64,000 bases of DNA from the NCBI RefSeq assembly GCF_900155365.1, contig NZ_LT699742.1, positions 143,729 through 207,728 of the forward strand. Reading direction: 5' to 3'. Numbering within the stretch: position 1 is the stretch's first letter; each line of letters opens with the position of its first letter. Positions 32,214 through 40,626 of the stretch are shown one piece after another. A program made the position numbers and the translations under genes. A model generated the notes under the pieces. It ran no database searches. It was not told where the DNA came from and saw only the letters and a program-made list of their open reading frames with translations. Source of the DNA: Collinsella bouchesdurhonensis (GTDB taxonomy: Bacteria > Actinomycetota > Coriobacteriia > Coriobacteriales > Coriobacteriaceae).

Positions 32214-32975
32214 ATGCTGGTAGCTGATATCCAGGGAAAGCGTATCTATCGCATTCCCGCACCTGATAAACGGCTGGATAAAAACGGTGCACCCAAAGAG
32301 CCCAAAAAGCTCGGAAGGGTGCACTTTCCCGTGTTTACGCCCAATGGGACACGCGTTGTTGGCTTTATGATCAAGTTGCCCGATATCGTGGGCATGGTCA
32401 AACAACCCGATAAGTTTGTTCCCCTCGATGCCCTCGAGATGTATGAAGGCGTGCCGTGCGTGGTCGACACAAAAGAGAATTTCGATGCGCCGGCTGCAAA
32501 GCGACTGGGTATCGACCTCGATCGTTGCCTTATTTGGACAGGCATGGACGTGCGTACCAAATCGGGCAAGTCCGTTGGGTATTGCGCAGAGGCCGCCTTT
32601 GATTCAAAGACCGGTGAGGTTGACCATTTCCAGCTTACGGGCGGTATGGCTTCGAGTGCGCTTCTGGGTGATATCCAGATGCCGGCGTCTTACCTCAAGG
32701 GGTATCGTGACGGCGCGATGATTGTGGCCGACGAGGTTCTCGACCTTAGCTTCTCCGGCGGCGCTGCGGCGCATGCCGCCGAGGCGAGCGTGGCTGTGTC
32801 TACCAAGGTCAAGGCGGGGGCAAAGGTTCTGGACGACAAGGGCTCGGTTGCCCTCGATCGGGGCTCGAAGGCATTGGGCAAACAGTTGGGCCGCACCAAG
32901 GGCATGTTTAAATCGTTCGCAGCCGAATATAAGAAGGCAGCGGGCACACCGGCAAAAAAGAAGCGCGCAAAGTAA
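32214..32975 (+). CDS. PRC-barrel domain protein
   Basis: A 253-residue soluble protein. Residues about 1-90 form one PRC-like unit (KKLGRVHFPVFTPNGTRVVGFMIK) and 105-185 a second, clearer PRC-barrel (GMDVRTKSGKSVGYCAEAAFDSKTGEVDHFQLTGG...LLGDIQMPASYLKGYRDGAMIVADEV). The C-terminus is Lys/Ala-rich and basic, suiting contact with membrane or nucleic acid. PRC barrels are protein-interaction modules in envelope and RNA contexts. The ATG abuts the YtxH stop, indicating coupled translation. Function unknown. Confidence 0.65.
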   Translation: MLVADIQGKRIYRIPAPDKRLDKNGAPKEPKKLGRVHFPVFTPNGTRVVGFMIKLPDIVGMVKQPDKFVPLDALEMYEGVPCVVDTKENFDAPAAKRLGIDLDRCLIWTGMDVRTKSGKSVGYCAEAAFDSKTGEVDHFQLTGGMASSALLGDIQMPASYLKGYRDGAMIVADEVLDLSFSGGAAAHAAEASVAVSTKVKAGAKVLDDKGSVALDRGSKALGKQLGRTKGMFKSFAAEYKKAAGTPAKKKRAK

Positions 32976-33015
32976 CGTCGATCGCGGATCGCGAAAGAAG
33001 GGGAGGGGATACGCA

Positions 33016-34404
33016 TTGCCTCAATACACCACGTCCTACTCCACGCATAAAAAACGACCCACCTATCGGCATGCGCCCGTAGGTCAGCAGCTTCCGTCTT
33101 CGGCACGTCGCCGTGCTAAGAAGCCGGGGGCTACGTATCTGCACCATACACAGGGATTTGGACGCAGCAATCGACGCCGCAACATGCGTCCCAACAAGCG
33201 CAACCCATACGCATTTATTGCAGTGGGCTGTGCGTTCCTGCTGTTTGTTGCCGCTGTTATCGGCTACACCAATCGCACGGTCGACGTGGAGCTCAATGGT
33301 TCGACGGTTCAAGTGCGTATCAATTCGACGATCGAGCAGCTCATCGATAGCCAGAACATCGAGGTTCGCGCTGGCAATTTGCTGGCGGTGGACGATTCTG
33401 TGCTCACCAAGCGCGGCGGCGAGAAGATTTCGGTCAAACTGGGCAAGAAACAGATCGAGAACAGCAAGCTTTCTTCGATTAAGCTTACTGGCGGCGAGAA
33501 ACTTACCATCGCAAATGGTCGCGACACGTACGAGGAGCACGATATCAAGGCGACCACCATCCAACCGACCATTTCCTTTGAGGGGTCGGGAGCCATCCAG
33601 TACGTGAAAACTTGGGGCGAGGCTGGTCGTAGTGAGGTTTGGACCGGTAAGACTTCTGGCAAGACGCAAGACCGTGGCGCGGTGAAAAAGCCGGTAAATG
33701 CCGTGGTGGCTTGCGCATCGGTTAAACCAAAGTCCGGAAAGTACGTGGCCCTTACCTTTAACAGTGCGCCGAGCAAATATACCGATCAGATTCTCGAGGT
33801 TCTTAAAGAGAAAGGCGTTACCGCAACCTTTTTCTTGAGTTCGGATAACGCTTCTACCTATGCGGGCAAGGCGCGCGCTATCGCGGATGCTGGTTGTGAA
33901 GTGGGCCTGTATGCCTCATTGGGCGACAAGACGGGCGATTCGCTTCGCAATGCCTTGGCAAAGGGGCTCGACGCAGTGAGTTCTGCAACGGGTACCAAGA
34001 CGGCTCTTGTTCGTTCGGCCGATGGCCGCATGAGCGAAGAGCAGTGGGCGACGACTATGGATCTGATGGGCGCTGCCGTGTCTTGGAGCTTTGACTCGGG
34101 CGATTGGCTGCGTCCGGGTGTCGACAGCGTTGTCGAGACCGTTACCGGCTCGGTTTCGAATGGCAACATCGTGTCCATGACGGATAACGATGAGACGTCG
34201 GCCCAGACTGTCGAGGCGCTGCCGCAGATTATCGATAAGCTTTTGGCAGATGGTTATACGTTCGTGACGCTTGACGACCTGATTGCCACCGACAAAGACC
34301 TCAAGGGTGCAATCGACCTGTCGCAGGCATCGATGCCCGAGGGCGCCACCCTTCCCGCGCTGCCTGCGCAGTCCGATGATGATGCGGATGCGACGACCGA
34401 ATAG
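33016..34404 (+). CDS. Polysaccharide-deacetylase-like protein lacking catalytic residues
   Basis: A 462-residue type II membrane protein: basic cytoplasmic segment 1-64, membrane helix about 66-83, an extracellular beta domain (about 88-225) and a C-terminal NodB fold. Every catalytic motif of its neighbour is changed: TFDDGP is TFNSAP (247-252), the HTxxH metal site is missing (GCEVGLYASLGDKT), and RAPYG is RSADG. It should therefore not deacetylate, but may bind glycan or partner the next gene's product. TTG 33016 lies eight bases after GGGAGGGG; an upstream frame from 32722 overlaps the PRC gene in another frame and is an artefact. Confidence 0.8.
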   Translation: MPQYTTSYSTHKKRPTYRHAPVGQQLPSSARRRAKKPGATYLHHTQGFGRSNRRRNMRPNKRNPYAFIAVGCAFLLFVAAVIGYTNRTVDVELNGSTVQVRINSTIEQLIDSQNIEVRAGNLLAVDDSVLTKRGGEKISVKLGKKQIENSKLSSIKLTGGEKLTIANGRDTYEEHDIKATTIQPTISFEGSGAIQYVKTWGEAGRSEVWTGKTSGKTQDRGAVKKPVNAVVACASVKPKSGKYVALTFNSAPSKYTDQILEVLKEKGVTATFFLSSDNASTYAGKARAIADAGCEVGLYASLGDKTGDSLRNALAKGLDAVSSATGTKTALVRSADGRMSEEQWATTMDLMGAAVSWSFDSGDWLRPGVDSVVETVTGSVSNGNIVSMTDNDETSAQTVEALPQIIDKLLADGYTFVTLDDLIATDKDLKGAIDLSQASMPEGATLPALPAQSDDDADATTE

Positions 34405-34536
34405 ACCATCCGCATCGTGTGGTGCCTTTCCGTACTGTTAGATGACGAATTTGTAACTGTCGTGCCAACCTATGCGCTGCTACACTCATGCCAAAAAAGC
34501 ATGATGGGGCGTTTGACATGGTAAGGGCGAGGCAAC

Positions 34537-36039
34537 ATGACCCAGGATATTCGGGGACAAAAGCATACCGATAAGAGCGGGGCGCCTCAGGCGAAGCCGC
34601 AGATGCATCATGGACCCGCGGCTCCGTCTTGGCCGCATGCGTCGGGCCATGAACCCCGGCGCTATAAAGCGGCGGGCACCGCTCGCGTATACGGCGTTCC
34701 CGGCAAATCTACGCAAACGCATCGGAAAGATGCGGGCGCCTCTAGGCCGGCGAAGCTTCATGTGCCCTTGCCCGTTGGTAGCTCGAAAGCAAGCGCCGTT
34801 GCCTCTCTCAAGAAATCGAAGTTTACGGTTTCCTCGGGCGGTCACACCGACCGCAGCCGTATTCCCCTCGTCGTGCTTTGCGTCCTTGTGGTCTTGATTG
34901 GCGCCGGAGTGGGCTGGATGTGGTTTCTTCGTCCCGTGCACATTACAGTAAATGACCAGGCAAAACAGGTCCGCATCGGAACGTCGCTCGACAAGTACCT
35001 AGCCGACAACAACTACTTTGATGCGCAGCCGGGCAAACTGCTTTCGGTGGGTGGAAACGTGATTGACGAGCGCGGGGGCGATCGCTGCGCGGTGAGCTTG
35101 AACGGCCGGGAGGTCAAACTCTCCGATGCCTCTTCGCTCAAACTTGAGGATGGAAATACCGTCACGGTGGGCAATGGCGCGGATGCGACAGAAGAGCACT
35201 CCGAGGAGACGGTGACGATGGCTCCCGGCATCCAGATGGAGAAGGGCGGGGCTATTCAGTTTGTCTCCCAATGGGGAAAAGCCGGGAAAAAGAAGGTGTG
35301 GCACGGTAAGACTTCCGGCGAGACGGTGGATAAGGAAGTGGTGCAGGAGGCAACCGATATGAAGATCGCTTCGCTCACGCCCAAGCCTTCTGATGGCGGT
35401 AAATACATCGCCTTGACTTTTGACGATGGTCCTTCGTCCTATACTCAGCAAATTCTCGACATCCTGGCGCAAAAGGGTGTGCATGCCACTTTCTACAACC
35501 TTGGTAATCAGGCGGGCAAAAGCCCTTCTCTCACAAAAGCCGTGCTTGACGGGGGTCATGAGCTGGCAAGCCATACTAATCAACATCAAAATCTTCCAAC
35601 GCTGGGCAAAGATGATCTTCGTTCCGAGATCACGAGCGCATTTGATGTTCTCGAGAAGGCTTCGGGCAAACGCCAGCAGATGATTCGCGCACCTTATGGA
35701 GCATTCACGGATACGGAATGGGCGCGCTCGGCAGATCTGATTAGCTGCAACGTGCTGTGGAACATCGATACGCTGGACTGGAAGCGCCCAGGCGCCGCTG
35801 CCATTACCGATATGGTCCTTTCCCATGCGTTCAATGGGTCTATCGTGCTCATGCACGACGGCGGGGGTGACCGTTCCCAGGATATCGAGGCGCTGCCCCA
35901 TATCATCGATAAACTCAAGGCGCAAGGCTATACGTTCCTTACGGTCTCGGAGCTCATGGCAAAAGACGGCCGTTTCCCTAAGGACGTGGTGAAGGGGACG
36001 GTTTCGATGCCCAAAGATGCTGTCTTGCCCGAAAAATAA
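34537..36039 (+). CDS. Membrane-anchored polysaccharide deacetylase
   Basis: A 500-residue type II membrane protein paralogous to the preceding one: basic Pro/His-rich cytoplasmic region 1-108, membrane helix 109-130, a matching extracellular domain about 134-285 and a NodB domain about 288-480. Catalytic motifs are intact: TFDDGP (294-299, base and metal Asp), HTNQH (346-350, metal His pair), RAPYG (384-388), WNIDTLDW and LMHDGG. It likely removes acetyl groups from peptidoglycan or another surface glycan, a common way to resist lysozyme. The intact/degenerate tandem arrangement suggests duplication and specialisation. Confidence 0.87.
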   Translation: MTQDIRGQKHTDKSGAPQAKPQMHHGPAAPSWPHASGHEPRRYKAAGTARVYGVPGKSTQTHRKDAGASRPAKLHVPLPVGSSKASAVASLKKSKFTVSSGGHTDRSRIPLVVLCVLVVLIGAGVGWMWFLRPVHITVNDQAKQVRIGTSLDKYLADNNYFDAQPGKLLSVGGNVIDERGGDRCAVSLNGREVKLSDASSLKLEDGNTVTVGNGADATEEHSEETVTMAPGIQMEKGGAIQFVSQWGKAGKKKVWHGKTSGETVDKEVVQEATDMKIASLTPKPSDGGKYIALTFDDGPSSYTQQILDILAQKGVHATFYNLGNQAGKSPSLTKAVLDGGHELASHTNQHQNLPTLGKDDLRSEITSAFDVLEKASGKRQQMIRAPYGAFTDTEWARSADLISCNVLWNIDTLDWKRPGAAAITDMVLSHAFNGSIVLMHDGGGDRSQDIEALPHIIDKLKAQGYTFLTVSELMAKDGRFPKDVVKGTVSMPKDAVLPEK

Positions 36040-36128
36040 CAAGCTGGGTTTTGTTATGCGCGCGTTATCGTTTGGTATAGCGCACGTCTGTATGAAAGAA
36101 TGTTGCTTCCCGGTGCATTTTGGATGCT

Positions 36129-36431
36129 ATAGTTAGAGCGCTCATGGCCTTTTGCCGGTGCGAAATGTCCTTCTTGGCGAAGGTCCTTTTGTGCCTGGCG
36201 GCATGCCATGAATTTGATCGTAGGGTTAGAAGAAAGGCAACAGGTGAAATCTAAACCCCGACCACACAGTAGCTAACCCCTGCGAGTGCTCTTTGGTAGC
36301 TGGGCTGCACAGAAGACGCGCGCATGGGGTGACTTGCGCCGCACTTTAGCGTATGGCCGACAGCTGCATATATGCATCATCCGTTCCCTGGGCGTTTTGC
36401 GCCGTAAGGACCGAACAAGCATAGGAGCACT
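36129..36431 (+). ncRNA. Long structured leader RNA of the magnesium transport genes
   Basis: TATAGT (36130-36135) starts a roughly 290-base leader to ATG 36432, with no gene in 36040-36431. Residues 36218-36229 (TCGTAGGGTTAG) can pair with 36273-36285 in a 12-pair helix with one bulge, enclosing GGTGAAATC and CCCGACC. The same GGGTTAG (36223-36229) can instead pair with CTAAACCC (36251-36258), freeing AGCTAACC (36271-36278) to pair with GGTAGCT (36295-36301). These exclusive pairings look like a switch. A perfect palindrome TGCATATATGCA (36365-36376) lies near the start. Metal transporter context suggests a cation sensor; it does not match my memory of the M-box core. Confidence 0.5.
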
Positions 36432-38282
36432 ATGAACTATCTCTCCGAAATGCTCAAACTGCCCGTTATCGACTCGACGGGTGAAAAAATGGGTGTCGTC
36501 AACGACCTGGGCATCGCCACGGGCGAGGTCTTCCCACGCGTTACGTCGTTGGCCTTCCAGGGCCCGTCCAAGACGCCCTTCATGATCTCTTGGCGTAAAT
36601 ACGTCGACCATTTTGACGATGACGGCGTGTATCTCAAATATCCCTCGACCGACATTCGCTTCTCCTACTTGCAGCCCGATGAGGTGCTGTTGGCGCGCGA
36701 CATCATGAACAAACAGATCGTGGACACGCAGGGCATGAAGGTCGTGCGCGTAAACGATATCAAGCTTTCCGCTTCGGGCGAAAACCAGCTGCGTTTGCTG
36801 GGCGCCGAAGTGGGGGCTCGCGGACTGCTGCGAGCATTGCATCCCGCCATCGAGCGCGCGGTTTCTGCTGTGGCAAAGGCCTTGGGCAAGCCGCTGCCCG
36901 AGGATATCATTGCCTGGTCGTATATGGATCTGCTGGAGCGCAGTACACAGCAGATAAAGCTCTCCGTTTCGCATAAGACTCTTGGCGAGCTGCACCCGGC
37001 AGATATCGCCGACATTATCGAGCAGCTCGACCCGCGCCTGCGCAGCCAGGTTTTTGCACAGCTCGATACGTCTCAGGCTGCCGAGGCCATTACAGAGCTT
37101 GATGACGACGAGCTGGTTGCCGAGATGCTCGAGGGTCTTTCCGATCGCGATGCATCCTCGATGCTCGCCATGATGGACCCGGACGACGCTGCCGCCTTGA
37201 TTGACGAGCTGGATTACGAGAAGGCCGAAAAGCTTCTGCGCTTGATGGGCGTCAAGGAGGAGAAGGCCATTCGAACCCTTTTGGGTTACGAGGACGATAC
37301 CGCCGGCCGTATCATGACCTCCGAGTTCGTGGCGCTTCCCGGAACGGCCACCGTGGCCGATGCCGTCAATGCCCTTAAGCGCTTGGATGAAGACTTCGAG
37401 AGCGTCTACTACCTGTACACTACCGATGCCGACGGTGTTCTTTCCGGCGTTCTTTCCATGCGCGCCTTGGTGATTGCCGAGTCGGATGAGCTTTTGCGCG
37501 ACCTTGCCTATCGCGACGTGGTTTATGTCGAGCCCGATCGCGACCAGGAGGAAGTAGCCGAGGAGATGTCAAAGTACAACCTTGCTGCCATTCCTGTTTG
37601 CGATGAGAATCGTCACATCTTGGGCATCGTCACCGTTGACGATGCAATGGACGTCATGACCGAGGAGCACCAGGAAGACCTGCAGATCGCCGGTGTTTCT
37701 GCCAGTGGTGAAAACACGACGGGCGAGACCTCGCATGCCATAGCGTGGTTTGTGCAGCGCCAGTACTGGATTGTGGTGTGGGCTGTGTGCTCCGTCATCA
37801 TGGCCTCGGTGCTCAATACCCTTTGCGATAACTCGATGCTGTTTATTTTCCCCATGTGCGCGATGCCGGTGGTGCTTCTCGCTGCGACGCGTATGGTTGC
37901 GTTTGTGAAGAACTTCTTCCTCGAAAACGACGACGGCGATGACGAGAAACGCCCCTACCTGTGGTTCTGGCTGCAAAACACGGTGACTGGCTTAATCCTT
38001 GCCCTGGTCGTGTATCTGTGCGGCCAGCTTGTTGCCACCGCGGCGTTCACCGATATCACGGTCTGGAAGGCACAGCTGTTCATTTCGTGCTTTAACGTTG
38101 CCGCACTCGTGACGCTGCTTTCGTCCATGAGCTCTGTTATCTATCTCAAGGTGCTGTATTGGTGCGATGAGCACGATAAGGCCGTTTCGGGCACGGCGAT
38201 GCAGCTTACTTCGGTGCTTATCTCAGCAGTTCTTTTCTCTGCGCTTGCCGTACTGGCGATAGTTAGCATCATGGGGGCGTAA
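36432..38282 (+). CDS. MgtE-like protein: PRC barrels, MgtE N domain, CBS pair, atypical membrane domain
   Basis: A 616-residue protein. N-terminal PRC-barrel units (about 1-75 and 85-125) precede an MgtE N superhelix (about 185-290: LHPADIADIIEQLDPRLRSQVF, LSDRDASSMLAMMDPDDAAALIDEL), two CBS domains (about 295-425) and five predicted membrane helices from about 445. The GGNAG motif that lines the MgtE magnesium pore is absent; that position reads FPMCAMPVVLLAATRM. It may be a magnesium sensor or regulator of the transporter encoded next, rather than a channel. AGGAG precedes the ATG, and the stop overlaps the next start. Confidence 0.78.
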   Translation: MNYLSEMLKLPVIDSTGEKMGVVNDLGIATGEVFPRVTSLAFQGPSKTPFMISWRKYVDHFDDDGVYLKYPSTDIRFSYLQPDEVLLARDIMNKQIVDTQGMKVVRVNDIKLSASGENQLRLLGAEVGARGLLRALHPAIERAVSAVAKALGKPLPEDIIAWSYMDLLERSTQQIKLSVSHKTLGELHPADIADIIEQLDPRLRSQVFAQLDTSQAAEAITELDDDELVAEMLEGLSDRDASSMLAMMDPDDAAALIDELDYEKAEKLLRLMGVKEEKAIRTLLGYEDDTAGRIMTSEFVALPGTATVADAVNALKRLDEDFESVYYLYTTDADGVLSGVLSMRALVIAESDELLRDLAYRDVVYVEPDRDQEEVAEEMSKYNLAAIPVCDENRHILGIVTVDDAMDVMTEEHQEDLQIAGVSASGENTTGETSHAIAWFVQRQYWIVVWAVCSVIMASVLNTLCDNSMLFIFPMCAMPVVLLAATRMVAFVKNFFLENDDGDDEKRPYLWFWLQNTVTGLILALVVYLCGQLVATAAFTDITVWKAQLFISCFNVAALVTLLSSMSSVIYLKVLYWCDEHDKAVSGTAMQLTSVLISAVLFSALAVLAIVSIMGA

Positions 38283-39523
38283 TGCGCGAAGAGACCAAGA
38301 AAAAACTAACGCTGGCGGCCATCCTGGGCGCTATGGGCCCAGGCCTGCTCGCGGCGCTTTCTGGCAATGATGCTGGCGGTATCGCTACCTATTCCAGCGC
38401 GGGCGCATCGTATGGCTACCAGATGCTTTGGATGCTTCCTGTGATGACGATTCTGTTGATCGTAACGCAAGAGACGGCCGCGCGTTGCGGATGCGTGACC
38501 GGCAAGGGTTTGGCATCCCTTATTCGCGAACGCTTTGGCGTGCGCAAGAGCGTGCTCGCAATGGCCGCCCTGCTGATTGCAAACACCGCTGTCACCATTT
38601 CTGAGTTCGCGGGTATCGCGAGCGGTCTTGCTCTATTTGGTATTCCTGCGAGTATCTCGGTGCCGCTGGTCGCCCTTCTTATCTGGCTGCTTACCATGTC
38701 GGGCAGTTTTCAGCGCATCGAGAAGATTTTGCTGTTGGTGAGCTGCGTCTTCATTGCCTATGTGGTGGCCGCCTTTATGGCTGGCCCCAACTGGGGCGAG
38801 GTTGCCTATGCGACGGTCGTGCCTTCTGTTTCGAGTGATCCCTCGTATGTCTCGCTCGTGGTGGCAACGATCGGTACCACTATCGCCCCGTGGATGATCT
38901 TTCTGGCGCAGAGCAATGTTGTTGACAAGCACGCTACTGAGGAAGATTTGACTCTTCAACGCATCGATGCCGTGAGCGGTTCTGTCACAGCAGACATCAT
39001 TGCTTGGTTCATCATCATCACGACGGGAACCGTGCTGTTCCCGGCGGGCATCAAGATCGCCGACGCGGCGGACGCGGCGCTCGCCCTCGAGCCTATTGCC
39101 GGCGAGTTTTCGACGGTACTGTTTGCTTCGGGCCTCGTTGCTGCGAGCTTCCTTGCAGCATGCGTGCTGCCGGGCGTCACCTCAAGCGCCATTTGCGAGG
39201 CATTTGGCTGGGAGCGCGGTGCCGACCGCACCTGGGAGGAGGCGCCGGTCTATCGAGGTCTTATTACCGGTATCGTCGCGGTATCTGCGGTGCTCGTTCT
39301 GCTGCCGGGCGTCGACCTGTTCCAGATTATGATGATCTCGCAGGTGATCAACGGCGTGCTGCTTCCTGTCGTGCTGGTATTTTTGGTATTTATCGCACAG
39401 GACAAGCACATCATGGGGCGTTATCGCAACGGTCGTGCATGGAACGCTCTTACCTGGGCGGCTATTGGCATTATTACGGTGCTCACGGTGGTTATGTTTG
39501 TGCTCCAGGCACTTGGATATTGA
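38282..39523 (+). CDS. Nramp-related transporter, magnesium-type (NRMT-like)
   Basis: A 413-residue membrane protein with about 11 helices and the Nramp/LeuT-like layout. Helix 1 reads GPGLLAALSGNDAGGIATY, aligning to GPG...DPGN of Nramp: the Asp (30) is kept but Asn is Gly. Helix 6 reads GTTIAPWMIFLAQS, aligning to the MPH region: the metal-selecting Met is Ala (202) and His is Trp. Loss of this Met is a known feature of Nramp-related magnesium transporters, so magnesium is a likelier substrate than manganese or iron. ATG shares an A with the preceding stop (TAATG), tying it to the MgtE-like sensor. Confidence 0.8.
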   Translation: MREETKKKLTLAAILGAMGPGLLAALSGNDAGGIATYSSAGASYGYQMLWMLPVMTILLIVTQETAARCGCVTGKGLASLIRERFGVRKSVLAMAALLIANTAVTISEFAGIASGLALFGIPASISVPLVALLIWLLTMSGSFQRIEKILLLVSCVFIAYVVAAFMAGPNWGEVAYATVVPSVSSDPSYVSLVVATIGTTIAPWMIFLAQSNVVDKHATEEDLTLQRIDAVSGSVTADIIAWFIIITTGTVLFPAGIKIADAADAALALEPIAGEFSTVLFASGLVAASFLAACVLPGVTSSAICEAFGWERGADRTWEEAPVYRGLITGIVAVSAVLVLLPGVDLFQIMMISQVINGVLLPVVLVFLVFIAQDKHIMGRYRNGRAWNALTWAAIGIITVLTVVMFVLQALGY

Positions 39524-39555
39524 CGCGCGAGCTTTCGAATTCATAAGTTTGATGC

Positions 39556-39585
39556 AACGCGGCAGGGGATACCCTGCCGCGTTTT
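39556..39585 (+). terminator. Terminator of the magnesium transport operon
   Basis: A perfect 12-base stem (39556-39567 with 39572-39583) with a four-base GATA loop is followed by T's. Confidence 0.9.
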
Positions 39586-39720
39586 GCTATTTTCGTATGC
39601 TTACGGAGACTTTCGCAACGTTTATCGATAATAAGGTTGTTATCTGCACTTCTCTCTTATACTAGACAAGATGCAAAAAATACCCAGTTGAGAAACGTTG
39701 CATCGATCGGAGGCATGCGT

Positions 39721-40533
39721 ATGTGGGAGACTGCGCCAAGAGAAAATCGAAAGATATCGATTGACGAACGTCGTGCAATGATCGTTGAAGAGGTCAATAG
39801 GCGCTCTTCGATTCAGGTTTCGGATATCTGCGAGCAATTTGGCGTTTCGGAGGTTACCGCGCGCAATGACCTGGCAACGCTGGAGAGCGGTGGTGCGCTT
39901 CGCCGCACGCACGGCGGCGCTGTTTCCATCAAGCGCACCATTACGGTCACCTATCCTGATCAGCGTCTAAATAAGAATGTCGAGGCTAAGCGCGGTGTCG
40001 CCGAGCAAGCGGCGCTGTTTGTTAAGGACGGCGATTCGATTCTGGTCGATACCGGCACTACCACGTTTGAGTTTGTGTGCTGTCTGACCGAGTTCCACAA
40101 CATCACGATCGTGACGCACGATTTGTCGATTGCCACCTTTGCCGGCGCGAATCTTCCTAATGCAGAAGTGCTGCTTTTGGGCGGTGTGCTTCGTCGTGAT
40201 CGTCAGTATGCGACGGGATTCATCACCAACGACATTCTGGATAAGGTTTATGTCGATAAAGCGTTCCTTGCTACCGATTCCTTCCACCCCGATTACGGCT
40301 TCACGGCCGACAACTCGGGCAATGCCGAGGTTAAAACGCTGATGCTTGAGCATTCGCGCGAGCACTATATGCTTATGGACGCCAGTAAGGTCCGTCGTCC
40401 CGATTTTATTCGTTATGCCGGTGTAAACGACTTCGACGCGATTCTTACCGATTACGATCCGGGCACGGCTCTTGCCAGCAGCATCCGCGACATGGATGCA
40501 AAGACCAAGCTCATCACCACTGACGACGACTAA
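39721..40533 (+). CDS. DeoR-family transcriptional regulator
   Basis: A 270-residue repressor. The N-terminal winged HTH (ERRAMIVEEVNRRSSIQVSDICEQFGVSEVTARNDLATLESGGALRRTHGGAV) is diagnostic; the C-terminal DeoRC sensor domain has VDTGTTTFEF for the sugar phosphate and ILTDYDPG at the end. Such proteins usually control sugar or polyol operons and respond to phosphorylated sugars. ATG 39721 lies seven bases after CGGAGG (39708-39713); longer starts lack ribosome sites. No sugar operon is adjacent, so its targets are not evident. Confidence 0.85.
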   Translation: MWETAPRENRKISIDERRAMIVEEVNRRSSIQVSDICEQFGVSEVTARNDLATLESGGALRRTHGGAVSIKRTITVTYPDQRLNKNVEAKRGVAEQAALFVKDGDSILVDTGTTTFEFVCCLTEFHNITIVTHDLSIATFAGANLPNAEVLLLGGVLRRDRQYATGFITNDILDKVYVDKAFLATDSFHPDYGFTADNSGNAEVKTLMLEHSREHYMLMDASKVRRPDFIRYAGVNDFDAILTDYDPGTALASSIRDMDAKTKLITTDDD

Positions 40534-40569
40534 TTCGTAGCCGTGCTTGTGGGGCAACGGGTAGATAAA

Positions 40570-40601
40570 ACGCCCGCCTCTCTTGTCGAGGGGCGGGCGT
40601 C
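40570..40601. terminator. Hairpin between convergent DeoR and lemA genes
   Basis: ACGCCCGCCTCTC pairs with GAGGGGCGGGCGT around TTGTC with one mismatch. Four A's on the left serve the minus-strand gene as a T-run, so it most likely terminates lemA. Confidence 0.7.
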
Positions 40602-40626
40602 GTGCATGTTACATGTGAAACAATGG

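Noticed and set aside
32722-33015. N-terminal extension of the degenerate deacetylase
   Set aside because: It overlaps the PRC-barrel gene out of frame and encodes an Arg/Ala/Ser-rich shadow; TTG 33016 with GGGAGGGG is the better start.
36218-36300. Cobalamin, FMN or M-box riboswitch
   Set aside because: GGTGAAATC and CCCGACC recall pieces of the cobalamin and FMN consensus, but the remaining conserved boxes and stem lengths are missing, and the M-box core GGTGAGGCTCC is absent. Reported only as an unclassified structured leader.
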